Below are positions 18,896-27,861 of a DNA stretch of 53,232 nt, piece after piece. Each line of letters begins with the position of its first letter. The first letter of the stretch is position 1. This DNA is from an uncultured Pelagibacteraceae bacterium. Lineage in GTDB: Bacteria; Pseudomonadota; Alphaproteobacteria; Pelagibacterales; Pelagibacteraceae. Under the pieces are notes generated by a model. It made no database searches. It had not been told where the DNA came from and saw only the letters and a list, made by a program, of their open reading frames with translations. The stretch is taken from the NCBI GenBank assembly GCA_902580135.1, contig CACHJL010000004.1, forward strand, positions 1 to 53,232. Reading direction: 5' to 3'. The position numbers and the translations under genes were made by a program.

Positions 18896-19834
18896 ATGAA
18901 AAAAATATTATTAGCATTACTAATTAGTTTATTTAGCACATCTCTATTTGCTTCAGATGAAAAACCAGGTAGGTTTTTTGAAGATCAACCAGATGTTACA
19001 GATGATTATCAAATTCATTTTATTTATATGTTAGCTGCTGATGGTAAAGACCGTGAGTATGATATAAATGGTAAAATAGAAAAATATGCCGAACAAATGA
19101 ATAAACTTCATGAAAAGCATAGTAAAAAAGTTAAAGGTTCTTCAGGAGCTAAAAAATATAAATTTGATTATCGAAAAGATGGAAAATTAGATGTTACTTT
19201 TATTCGTTTAGATAAAAAACGTAAAAAACTTAATAAACATATAAATAATAATTACAGAGGATGGTTGTGGTTAAATGGATTTAATAATCCAAAAAAACAT
19301 TATTTTACATTTGCTGATGTCACAAGTCCAGATGGTGGTGAAGGTGGAGTTGGAATGGCATCAGTTTTTTTAAAAAGCAAATACAACAGAAAAGCAGTTA
19401 ACATGATCCGTACAGCTGTTCATGAATTACATCATGCAATGGGAGGAGGTTTTGCTTGTGTTCCGGGTATGAGTGGAAATGCTCATTGGTCAGGAAACAG
19501 ACAAGATACAATCCAGTTACAAATTTTTATGGGAAAAGCTTATGTTCATGATGAAGAAGGATGTCCAAAAGGAGAAGACTCGGCTTATCTAACACCAACT
19601 TCAAAAGATCCTTATGATCCATTTAAACTTATATGTTTAAATGAATGGGGTAAGTACAATCATCCAAAACTAGTGAAACTTAGAGAAAAACAAGCCAATG
19701 ATCTTAAAAAAGGTAAATGGAATTATAGAAGTGGAGGATCTGGATGTAAGTTTACTTATTGGGACAGAGATGGATCAGGTGGAATGAAAATATTTGATGA
19801 GCAAGAAGCAAAAAGAGCCTATGAACGTCATTAA
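18896..19834 (+). CDS. Secreted HExxH-motif protein, paralog 2 (putative zinc metallopeptidase-like)
   Basis: Signal peptide; HELHHAMGG (HExxH at 19421-19435); tandem paralog of the upstream ORF; stop/start directly abut (taaatg). Confidence 0.75.
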   Translation: MKKILLALLISLFSTSLFASDEKPGRFFEDQPDVTDDYQIHFIYMLAADGKDREYDINGKIEKYAEQMNKLHEKHSKKVKGSSGAKKYKFDYRKDGKLDVTFIRLDKKRKKLNKHINNNYRGWLWLNGFNNPKKHYFTFADVTSPDGGEGGVGMASVFLKSKYNRKAVNMIRTAVHELHHAMGGGFACVPGMSGNAHWSGNRQDTIQLQIFMGKAYVHDEEGCPKGEDSAYLTPTSKDPYDPFKLICLNEWGKYNHPKLVKLREKQANDLKKGKWNYRSGGSGCKFTYWDRDGSGGMKIFDEQEAKRAYERH

Positions 19835-19854
19835 ATAATTGGTTAAATTTACCA

Positions 19855-20433
19855 ATGAAAATATTTTTAGTTCTATCAATATTATTTTTCGTATCTTTTA
19901 CTAGCCTTGGCTATGGAGGTGAAAGATTTATTCCTCTTGAGTTATTTACAGGTGGAGAAATTAGAAGTGATACTGAAATAAAGTTTACAAAAGCAAATTT
20001 AGTTTTTGGAGACAAAAAAAGAAAAAAAATAATAGGTCCTGAAGACTGGGAACATCCTAATACAGGAGAAAAAATAAAAGTTTATAAAAGAACAAGAAAA
20101 GGTCAAAGTGGTTTAAAAACACAGTTATTCACCATAACAAATGATGGTCAATGTATTGGAAGAGTGTGGGATAGTAGACGTGGTGGACGAGTAATTAAAA
20201 ATGGGTGCAAGTTTCCCCTAGGTGTATGGAAAGAAGGTGAAACTAGAACTTTTTTAGGTTCATCAGGAGGAAAAACTAGAAAAATTGAACTAAAAATTTT
20301 GAAATTAGGAAAAAAACAAAAAGATAGCGTAAAGTTTAATTGGAAACTTTATGATGGATCTGGAAAATTAATGGATAATAACGATTATACTTTTTCACCA
20401 GGTAAAGCAATGTCTGGACTTAAAGATCATTAA
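19855..20433 (+). CDS. Hypothetical secreted protein
   Basis: 192 aa with signal-like N-terminus MKIFLVLSILFFVSFTSLGYG; 20 nt after the HExxH paralogs, same strand. Confidence 0.65.
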   Translation: MKIFLVLSILFFVSFTSLGYGGERFIPLELFTGGEIRSDTEIKFTKANLVFGDKKRKKIIGPEDWEHPNTGEKIKVYKRTRKGQSGLKTQLFTITNDGQCIGRVWDSRRGGRVIKNGCKFPLGVWKEGETRTFLGSSGGKTRKIELKILKLGKKQKDSVKFNWKLYDGSGKLMDNNDYTFSPGKAMSGLKDH

Positions 20434-20633
20434 TCAAATAGAAGGCTATTAATAGAATAAATTATTAATCCTAAAATAATTATAAAAAAAATACCAAAAG
20501 CAACTTGTTCTAGTGATTTTTTTTTAACTTTAGTTTTGCCCTGTTTGTATTTTCTTATTTGAATTATGCCAAATCTCATAGTGAATATACCTATAATTAT
20601 TAGAGATAAATAAAATATAAAACTATATAGCAT
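20430..20633 (-). CDS. Small membrane protein (2 TM)
   Basis: 67 aa with two hydrophobic segments; overlaps next gene in operon-like fashion. Confidence 0.5.
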   Translation of the reverse strand: MLYSFIFYLSLIIIGIFTMRFGIIQIRKYKQGKTKVKKKSLEQVAFGIFFIIILGLIIYSINSLLFD

Positions 20634-21027
20634 TTTTTAGAGATAAAACTTTAAAGGATACTTTAATTTTAGGAAATTGTTTTTTTAAATTCTTTTTTAA
20701 TTTATTAAATGAATTTTTATGTATCCTGTTTTCAATTGATGAGTTAAATTTCTTATTATTATTTGCTATTTTTGCTGCACCACAATCTTTATGATTAACA
20801 ACAATCAGTTTGTTTATTTTGTGCAATTTTATTGATGTTTCTAAATTTTCCCAAAATGTAGAGTGCCATTTTTTAAATTTTTCATTTGTTACGCCAATTG
20901 AACCTCCGGCAATAGTAAAGGCACTGAATTTTCCTGTAAGTTTTTTTTCTTTTAAATATTTATGCACTGGTTTTTGGAATCTTGGATCCATGCAAGATAG
21001 GACCATTGCTTCATATTTTTTTGACAT
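20623..21027 (-). CDS. Beta-carbonic anhydrase-like protein, short
   Basis: SCMDPR (CxDxR) and HKDCGAA (HxxC) ligand motifs; AGGSIG. Confidence 0.7.
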   Translation of the reverse strand: MSKKYEAMVLSCMDPRFQKPVHKYLKEKKLTGKFSAFTIAGGSIGVTNEKFKKWHSTFWENLETSIKLHKINKLIVVNHKDCGAAKIANNNKKFNSSIENRIHKNSFNKLKKNLKKQFPKIKVSFKVLSLKNAI

Positions 21028-21031
21028 AACT

Positions 21032-21637
21032 TTATGGAACCAACCAACTTTCTTTATTATTTTCTATATCAAATCTAGCTCTTCTATGACCTTTTGCAGC
21101 TAAATAAAGCCATTCAATACTTTGAATTTTACACTGAATAACAGTAAAATTTTTATAACCTTCTTCACTTTGTTCCATTGAAAATTCGAAATTATCTAAT
21201 TCAGGTTTTAATCCAGATGTTGGAGTAGGAGACTCTGTACCAGGCCCATTATCAACTAAATAACATTTTCGACTAATGTGACCTGTTTTTTCCCAAGAAC
21301 TTTTAGTTACCTCATTGTTGTGATTAATAGTACATACTGCTTTTAATCTTACTTGGATTTTTTCTTCCTTATCGTAAAAAAGCATAGAAGCATTTTTATT
21401 ATTTTTTATTTTAGGAATTTTATCTGATCTTATATCGCTATGAAATTGTACTAGATTATTTGTTTGATCAGATTTTCTAAGAACTACTATTCTTCCATCA
21501 AAGTCTTTTTGATCTCCGCAAATAAATACAGGAATTCTAAATTGAGAACTTCTATTAGTCACAGCATCATCTAGCATTGACCAGATCTTTTTTTTGATCT
21601 CGATAAAATCCTCGTAGTAAGGAACAGTATCACTCAC
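21032..21637 (-). CDS. Pyridoxamine 5'-phosphate oxidase-like FMN-binding protein
   Basis: FDGRIVVLRKSDQTNNLVQFHSDIRSDKIPKIKNN....ASMLFYDKEEKIQVRLKA; C-terminal IEWLYLAAKGHRRARFD. Confidence 0.8.
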   Translation of the reverse strand: MSDTVPYYEDFIEIKKKIWSMLDDAVTNRSSQFRIPVFICGDQKDFDGRIVVLRKSDQTNNLVQFHSDIRSDKIPKIKNNKNASMLFYDKEEKIQVRLKAVCTINHNNEVTKSSWEKTGHISRKCYLVDNGPGTESPTPTSGLKPELDNFEFSMEQSEEGYKNFTVIQCKIQSIEWLYLAAKGHRRARFDIENNKESWLVP

Positions 21638-21640
21638 AAA

Positions 21641-22516
21641 TTATTTTTTCTTTTTTAAAAGAGCAATCAAGCTAGAGTTATCCCAACGATTACCACCCAT
21701 TTCTTGAACTTTAGCGTAATAACCATCTACAATTTCTGTCACTGGAATTGGAGATCCATTTCTTTTTGCTTCCTCAATTACAATTGCTAGATCTTTTCTC
21801 ATCCAATCTACAGCAAAACCAAAATCAAATTTATTATCTGTCATTGATCGATATCTATTTTCCATTTGCCATGATTGCGCAGCTCCTTTTGAAATAGTAT
21901 CCATAACTTTATCCATATCTAGGCCAGCATTGATACCAAAGTTAATAGCCTCGGATAAACCTTGCACAGCACCTGCTATACACATTTGGTTCATCATTTT
22001 AGTAAGTTGACCACTTCCAGATGGGCCAATTAGGTTTACTTTTTGACTATAACAGTCAATTATATGCTTAGCTTTTGAAAATATTTTTTCATCACCACCG
22101 ACCATTACAGTTAATTTTCCACTTTCGGCACCTGGCTGTCCACCAGAGATAGGCGCATCTAAAAAATCAAAACCCTTATCTTTTGCAGCTTTATAGAGCT
22201 CTCTACAAATTTCAGCTGATACAGTTGAATTATCAATATACACGGAACCTTTTTTAGCTGTATTGTATAACCCATTTTCACCCATTGAAACTTCCCTTAG
22301 GTCATTGTCATTTCCAACGCAGGTAAAAATATATTCAGCATCTTTAGCAGCCTCAGCTGGTGTATCCGCTTTTGTTCCTTTGTATTCACTAATCCATTTG
22401 TCTGCTTTCGATCCCGTTCTATTAAAAACAGTTACATTATGTCCCGCTTTTGATATATAACCAGCCATTGGATAACCCATTACCCCAAGACCTATGAAAG
22501 CAACATTACAAGTCAT
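21641..22516 (-). CDS. 3-hydroxyisobutyrate dehydrogenase-family NAD(P)-dependent oxidoreductase
   Basis: FIGLGVMGYPMAGYISKAGHNVTVFNRT; FLDAPISGGQPGAESGKLTVMVGG. Confidence 0.9.
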   Translation of the reverse strand: MTCNVAFIGLGVMGYPMAGYISKAGHNVTVFNRTGSKADKWISEYKGTKADTPAEAAKDAEYIFTCVGNDNDLREVSMGENGLYNTAKKGSVYIDNSTVSAEICRELYKAAKDKGFDFLDAPISGGQPGAESGKLTVMVGGDEKIFSKAKHIIDCYSQKVNLIGPSGSGQLTKMMNQMCIAGAVQGLSEAINFGINAGLDMDKVMDTISKGAAQSWQMENRYRSMTDNKFDFGFAVDWMRKDLAIVIEEAKRNGSPIPVTEIVDGYYAKVQEMGGNRWDNSSLIALLKKKK

Positions 22517-22527
22517 AAATATTTTAT

Positions 22528-23736
22528 ATGTTTAAAAATTTAAGTTTAAAAGTAATTATATTTGGATTTATTTTTACATTTTTTTCTAGTTTTGGACAGA
22601 GTTTTTTTATTGGATTATTTAATTCGAGCATAAGGGAAACTTTATCCATCACACATGGACAATTTGGCACCATTTATGCATTAGCCACTCTATGCAGTAG
22701 TTTGCTTCTGATTTGGATGGGAAAGAAAATAGATGATGTAAATGTGTTAAAATTTGCAATTTTTGTTACATTTCTTTTGTCTTTCTCAACTTTTTTCTTT
22801 TCTAAAACATCATCTGTTACTTTTTTGTTTGTTGCTATTTTTTTATTGAGATTTTCCGGACAAGGAATGATGTCTCATACAGCATCGACTACAATTTCAA
22901 GATATTTTACAAAGTCTAGAGGTAGAGCGTTAAGTATTGGATGGTTTGGTTTATCATCTGCTGAATTTATTTTACCAGTTTTAATAGTTTATTTATTAAC
23001 CTTAATGGCTTGGCAAGAATTGTGGCTAATTTTTTCATTAATAATTTTAATCTGTTTACCCTTGGCATCTTATTATTTAGTTAAAGATGTAAAATTAAAT
23101 ACTAGAGAAACCAATGCAGACAAAAATTCTAAGGAAGAAAAAATAAAAAACTGGAAAAGAATTGAAGTATTAGGTGATTATAGATTTTATATTATTTCAC
23201 TGAATATGTTAGCAATGCCTTGGATTGCTACAGGTGTTTTTGTTTATCAATCGTTTATTACAAATTCAAAAGGATGGGGCGATTATATTATTGCCCAATC
23301 TTTTATGTCTTATTCAATTTTTTCTGTAATAACATTGTTAGTCTCAGGTTATTTAATAGATAAATTTACAAGTAGAAAATTGCTTATCTATATGAATGTC
23401 CCACTATTGTTAGGAACTTTTATAATCATATATTTTGATGCTCCACAATCAGCTTTTTTATTTTTGGGACTTGTAGGTATTTCCAATGGACTAGCTAATT
23501 TATTAGGATCATCTACATGGGCAGAAATTTATGGTGTTAAATATATTGGATCAATTAAAGCGTTGACCACTGCTCTAATGGTGTTTGCTACTGCTTTTGG
23601 AACGGCATTATTTGGTTTTTTAATAGATGCTAGGTTTTCAATAGAAGAAATCGCAACAATTTCCGCGATCGCAATAACCGTATCAATAGCGTTGCTTTTC
23701 TTGATAAGAAACAAGTTAAATCCTGTTTATTTATAG
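22528..23736 (+). CDS. MFS transporter
   Basis: 402 aa with about 12 TM segments; SRYFTKSRGRALSIGWFG loop typical of OFA/MFS-type transporters. Confidence 0.85.
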   Translation: MFKNLSLKVIIFGFIFTFFSSFGQSFFIGLFNSSIRETLSITHGQFGTIYALATLCSSLLLIWMGKKIDDVNVLKFAIFVTFLLSFSTFFFSKTSSVTFLFVAIFLLRFSGQGMMSHTASTTISRYFTKSRGRALSIGWFGLSSAEFILPVLIVYLLTLMAWQELWLIFSLIILICLPLASYYLVKDVKLNTRETNADKNSKEEKIKNWKRIEVLGDYRFYIISLNMLAMPWIATGVFVYQSFITNSKGWGDYIIAQSFMSYSIFSVITLLVSGYLIDKFTSRKLLIYMNVPLLLGTFIIIYFDAPQSAFLFLGLVGISNGLANLLGSSTWAEIYGVKYIGSIKALTTALMVFATAFGTALFGFLIDARFSIEEIATISAIAITVSIALLFLIRNKLNPVYL

Positions 23737-23779
23737 ATACTGCTTGATTTTTTTTATCTCGAGGTATATGTAACCGATC

Positions 23780-24310
23780 ATGGCTAGAGTTACAGTAGAA
23801 GATTGTATAGATAAAGTTGAAAGTCCTTATGAGTTAGTTTTGGTCGCTAAAGAAAGAGCAACTCAATTAAATTCAGGCTTAGAACCGACCTTAGATAGAG
23901 ATAACGATAAAAATACTGTTATTTCTTTAAGAGAAATTGCAGAAGAAAAAATAAAGGTTAAAGAATTAATTGAATCAGCAGTATATAAGTTAAGAAAACA
24001 TGTTGAGCAAGTTGACGATACAGGTGACGAAGAAGAAGAAATAGGTGATGATTTTGAGAACTTATACAAAGGTGAAATTTCAAAAAGCGGTGTTCCAATT
24101 CTTCCATCAAAAAGAGCTAGAAAAATTCCAGAAAAAATTCAAGTTTCAAATGAAGATTTAGAAGAACTACAAAACAATAACGAAACATCAGCCCCAGAAC
24201 CTGTCGAAAGCACTGATGAAGAAGCTTCATCAGATGTTTCTTTAGATGAAATTAAAGAAGAAGAAGTTCAGGCAGATGAACAAGCTGACCAAGAATCTTC
24301 AAATAGTTAA
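23780..24310 (+). CDS. rpoZ: RNA polymerase omega subunit with long acidic C-terminal extension
   Basis: [33 protein letters not shown] then a Glu/Asp-rich tail. Confidence 0.9.
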   Translation: MARVTVEDCIDKVESPYELVLVAKERATQLNSGLEPTLDRDNDKNTVISLREIAEEKIKVKELIESAVYKLRKHVEQVDDTGDEEEEIGDDFENLYKGEISKSGVPILPSKRARKIPEKIQVSNEDLEELQNNNETSAPEPVESTDEEASSDVSLDEIKEEEVQADEQADQESSNS

Positions 24311-24335
24311 AAAAATAAGATATTAATCTTACATC

Positions 24336-25328
24336 ATGAATAGAAAAGTATCTGTAGCACCTATGATGGATTGCACTGACAAGCATGAAAGATTTTTTTT
24401 ACGTTTAATAAGTAAAAATGTTCTGTTGTATACAGAAATGATTGTATCTGAAGCTATCGATAGGGGAGATAGAGAAAAATTACTATCATTTAATTTAGAA
24501 GAAAAACCAGTCGCTCTTCAATTGGGCGGCTCTTCTCCAAAATTATTATCCAATGCAGCAAAAATTGGAGAAGAATTTGGATATGATGAAATTAATTTAA
24601 ACCTTGGATGTCCAAGTAAAAAAGTTCAAAAAAATAAATTTGGAGCATGCCTAATCAAGGAACCAAAATTGGTAGCAGATTGTTTGAGTGAAATGCAATC
24701 TAAAACAAAATTACCAGTAACCGTTAAAACGAGAATTGGTTATGATCAAGTTGAAGACTATGATCATTTATATAAATTTATAGATACACTTAAATCTACT
24801 GGAGTTAAAACATTTATTATACATGCAAGAAAAGCAATGTTAGGAAAGTTTACTCCAAAGCAAAATTTGAATATTCCTCCCTTAAAATATGAAATGGTTT
24901 ATAAATTAAAAGAAGATTTTAAAGAATTAGATATTATAATTAATGGTGGAATTTCATCTACGGAACAAATCAAAAATCATATTAAAAAAGTTGATGGTGT
25001 TATGATGGGTAGATCAATTTATCATTCACCTTATTTATTAGCAGATATTGAAAAAGAAATTTTTGACAATGAAGATGTTCCCTCAAGACAAGAAGTTGTT
25101 GAAAGGCTTGTAACTTATTTGAAAAATGAAATTAAGAAAGGCACAAGAGTAAATCAAGTTATGAGACATACTCTAGGTTTATTTCATGGTCAAACAGGAT
25201 CAAATTTTTGGAAAAGATATTTAAGTGAAAATATGTGTGTAAGGGATGCGGATATTCAAAAGGTAGATCATATTTTGGATAAAGTTAAATTAAATCAAGT
25301 AACCCAACCCACAGGACAAATTGATTAA
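24336..25328 (+). CDS. dusA: tRNA-dihydrouridine synthase A
   Basis: SVAPMMDCTDKHERFFLRLISKNVLLYTEMI; NLNLGCPSKKVQKNKFGACLI. Confidence 0.93.
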   Translation: MNRKVSVAPMMDCTDKHERFFLRLISKNVLLYTEMIVSEAIDRGDREKLLSFNLEEKPVALQLGGSSPKLLSNAAKIGEEFGYDEINLNLGCPSKKVQKNKFGACLIKEPKLVADCLSEMQSKTKLPVTVKTRIGYDQVEDYDHLYKFIDTLKSTGVKTFIIHARKAMLGKFTPKQNLNIPPLKYEMVYKLKEDFKELDIIINGGISSTEQIKNHIKKVDGVMMGRSIYHSPYLLADIEKEIFDNEDVPSRQEVVERLVTYLKNEIKKGTRVNQVMRHTLGLFHGQTGSNFWKRYLSENMCVRDADIQKVDHILDKVKLNQVTQPTGQID

Positions 25329-26154
25329 CGAAATTTTTTCAAACCAATATATTTTTATAATAATATTAATGGTGCCAACAGCAGCAATTGCTGGTTTTTT
25401 TGCCGGTCTATTTGGCATAGGAGGTGGCTTAATAACAGTTCCATTTTTATTTTTTATATTTGAATATTTAAATATTAACCAAGCATATTTGATGCATTTG
25501 TCTGTTGGAACGTCTTTTGCTATTATTATTCCAACTTCAATAGTTTCTGTGTTAACCCATAAAAAACATAATTCAGTTGATATGAGTATAATTAAAAGCT
25601 ATGGAATTTTTGTAATTTCAGGAGTCTTGCTAGGTACTATTTTAGCTGCCAATTTAAAAACTAAATCTCTATTATTATTTTTTACTGTAGTAGTATTTTT
25701 TCTAGGTGCATATCTTTTGAATATTAAAGATAAGACAGCAAAACTTAAGTCCAACTTTGGTTTAACCGCAAAAATTATATTAGGTTTTATTTCTGGTTTT
25801 ATCTCGGCCCCAATGGGGATTGGTGGAGCTGTAATGAATGTGCCTATACTTAGATATTTTGGTTACTCAATAAACAGAGCGATTGGAAGCGCTTCGGCTA
25901 TAGGATTTATTATAGCTTTATTTGGAGGATTGGGTTTTTTTTTAACCGGCTCTTATTTAAATGCAAATTTACCCTTAAGTATAGGTTTTATTAATATACC
26001 AGCTTTTTTAATATTTATTCCAATAACAATGTTTATGGCAAGGGTAGGGGCAAATACTTCAAATAAAATGGATAAACCAAAGTTACAAAGATTTTTTGGA
26101 ATTTTTTTATACGTTATTGGAACTTTATTTTTGTATAGATACTTAAGTATTTGA
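25321..26154 (+). CDS. Sulfite exporter TauE/SafE family membrane protein
   Basis: AGFFAGLFGIGGGLITVPFLFF and GFISGFISAPMGIGGAVMNVPIL repeats; TTG start in ORF track, exact start uncertain. Confidence 0.88.
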   Translation: MINEIFSNQYIFIIILMVPTAAIAGFFAGLFGIGGGLITVPFLFFIFEYLNINQAYLMHLSVGTSFAIIIPTSIVSVLTHKKHNSVDMSIIKSYGIFVISGVLLGTILAANLKTKSLLLFFTVVVFFLGAYLLNIKDKTAKLKSNFGLTAKIILGFISGFISAPMGIGGAVMNVPILRYFGYSINRAIGSASAIGFIIALFGGLGFFLTGSYLNANLPLSIGFINIPAFLIFIPITMFMARVGANTSNKMDKPKLQRFFGIFLYVIGTLFLYRYLSI

Positions 26155-26162
26155 TTTTTTAA

Positions 26163-26190
26163 AGGTGGCTTCAGTCTCCCTCCACCACCT
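26163..26190. other. GC-rich inverted repeat between convergent genes
   Basis: aggtgg (26163-26168) pairs with ccacct (26185-26190); no T-run follows on either strand, so not a canonical terminator. Confidence 0.35.
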
Positions 26191-26248
26191 CAATTAATAT
26201 ATTAACTGATTCTCTTTAAATAAATAAACTCGTAATAATTGAATTTTT

Positions 26249-27703
26249 TTAAATCTTTTGATCGTATTCTCCAATACTTCCATTTTTTTTAAGCAAATCA
26301 TCAACGAAATCGAAAATTTTCTTCTTTCTTTCCTCAGAAGTTGGACTTTCTGTAACTATAACCAATGAAGGTTTATTTGATGATGCCCTAATTAAACCCC
26401 AGGAACCATCTTTAAATGAAAATCTTATACCATTCACAGTTAATATTTCTGTAATTTCTTGTCCATCAATTTTATTTTTATTATTTTGCATTTCTTTGAT
26501 TTGTTTAACTAAATCTTCAACAACCTGGTACTTTTTGCTATCTTCACAAAAAGGTGCCATCGTCGGTGTTTGGTAAGTTTTTGGCAATTCACTTATAATT
26601 TCACTCATTTTCTTATTTTGATTATTCAATAAATGACATACTTGTATAGCTGAATTAATTCCATCATCGTAACCATAACCTAAAGGTTCATTAAAAAAGA
26701 AATGTCCACTTTTCTCAAAACCAGCTAAAGCTTTTTTTTCATTTACTTTTCTCTTAATATGAGAGTGTCCCGTTTTCCAATACAATGTTTCGCATTTATT
26801 ACTATGTAGAACCTCATCTTTTGCATAAAGCCCTGTTGACTTCACATCAACTACAAATTTGGATCCTTGGTATTTTTTTGATAAGTTTCTAGCAATTAAT
26901 AATCCAATTTTATCTGAAAATATTTCATTTCCATTATTATCTATTACACCCACCCGATCACCATCGCCATCAAATCCAAAACCTATATCAGCGTTATTAT
27001 CTTTTACAGTTTTCGAAATTGCATGCAACATTTCTAAATCCTCAGGATTAGGATTATATTTAGGAAAAGTAAAATCTAAATTACAATCTAGCTCTATAAC
27101 TTCACACCCAATTCCTCTCAAAATATCTGGAGCAAATATACCAGCTGTTCCATTTCCACAAGCAACTACCGCCTTTATTTTTTTATTCATTTTATTTACA
27201 TTTATTAAATCCTCTTTATAAATTTTTTGAAAATTATTAATTTGTTTTTCATTTCCATTACCTTTGATAAATCTTTGGTTTAAAGTAATTTCTTTTAGTT
27301 CATTCATTTCTTCTGGAGCATGAGTTAAACCTTTTTTGATACCCATTTTAACACCTGTCCAACCATTTTCATTATGACTGGCTGTAACCATTGCTATTGC
27401 GTCTGAATTTAAATTAAATTGAGCAAAGTAAACCATTGGAGATAATGATAAACCTATGTCTTCAATAAAACACCCTGTAGAAATCAATCCTTTTTTTAAA
27501 GCGCTTTTAATATCTTCGCTATATGATCTATAATCATGGCCAACTACAACTCTTGGATTATTTTTTTTTGTATGATTAATGATTTGACTTCCAAGACCTC
27601 TTCCTAAATTCTCGATTCCCTTCAAATTTATATTTTCGGGGTACAACCATCGAGCATCGTACTCCCTAAATCCTAAAGGGTCTATTTTCACTGAATCATT
27701 CAT
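26249..27703 (-). CDS. Phosphomannomutase/phosphoglucomutase
   Basis: TASHNENGWTGVKMG phosphoserine loop, GFGFDGDGDRVGVID metal loop, GFEKSGHFFF sugar loop. Confidence 0.9.
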   Translation of the reverse strand: MNDSVKIDPLGFREYDARWLYPENINLKGIENLGRGLGSQIINHTKKNNPRVVVGHDYRSYSEDIKSALKKGLISTGCFIEDIGLSLSPMVYFAQFNLNSDAIAMVTASHNENGWTGVKMGIKKGLTHAPEEMNELKEITLNQRFIKGNGNEKQINNFQKIYKEDLINVNKMNKKIKAVVACGNGTAGIFAPDILRGIGCEVIELDCNLDFTFPKYNPNPEDLEMLHAISKTVKDNNADIGFGFDGDGDRVGVIDNNGNEIFSDKIGLLIARNLSKKYQGSKFVVDVKSTGLYAKDEVLHSNKCETLYWKTGHSHIKRKVNEKKALAGFEKSGHFFFNEPLGYGYDDGINSAIQVCHLLNNQNKKMSEIISELPKTYQTPTMAPFCEDSKKYQVVEDLVKQIKEMQNNKNKIDGQEITEILTVNGIRFSFKDGSWGLIRASSNKPSLVIVTESPTSEERKKKIFDFVDDLLKKNGSIGEYDQKI

Positions 27704-27791
27704 GTGGATATATGTACATTTTTTTGAGTTTTTTATTGATAATTTTTTATAAAGTTCTATAAATGTTCTATTGAATTACTGTTTATTTAGT

Positions 27792-27844
27792 ATATTAAGT
27801 AATTCTACATACAACATCTAGTTGTTTTACAATATTAAGTAATT
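27792..27844 (+). promoter_or_regulatory. Candidate regulatory array upstream of nrdAB: two direct repeats flanking a palindrome
   Basis: atattaagtaatt at 27792-27804 and 27832-27844 (40 bp start to start); acaacatctagttgt palindrome at 27811-27825. Confidence 0.45.
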
Positions 27845-27861
27845 AAAAAAAAGGGAGTTAA

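Noticed and set aside
18269-18899. Alternative-frame ORFs (18269-18517 -, 18384-18599 +, 18645-18899 +) within the HExxH paralog 1 gene
   Set aside because: The main frame has signal peptide, paralog similarity and motifs; these do not.
26155-26248. tmRNA or tRNA 3' end suggested by the ctccaccacct string
   Set aside because: No T-loop/acceptor structure or tag-peptide ORF could be found around it.
26859-27221. 120-aa + strand ORF opposite the phosphomannomutase gene
   Set aside because: Antisense shadow of a gene with all three catalytic loops.
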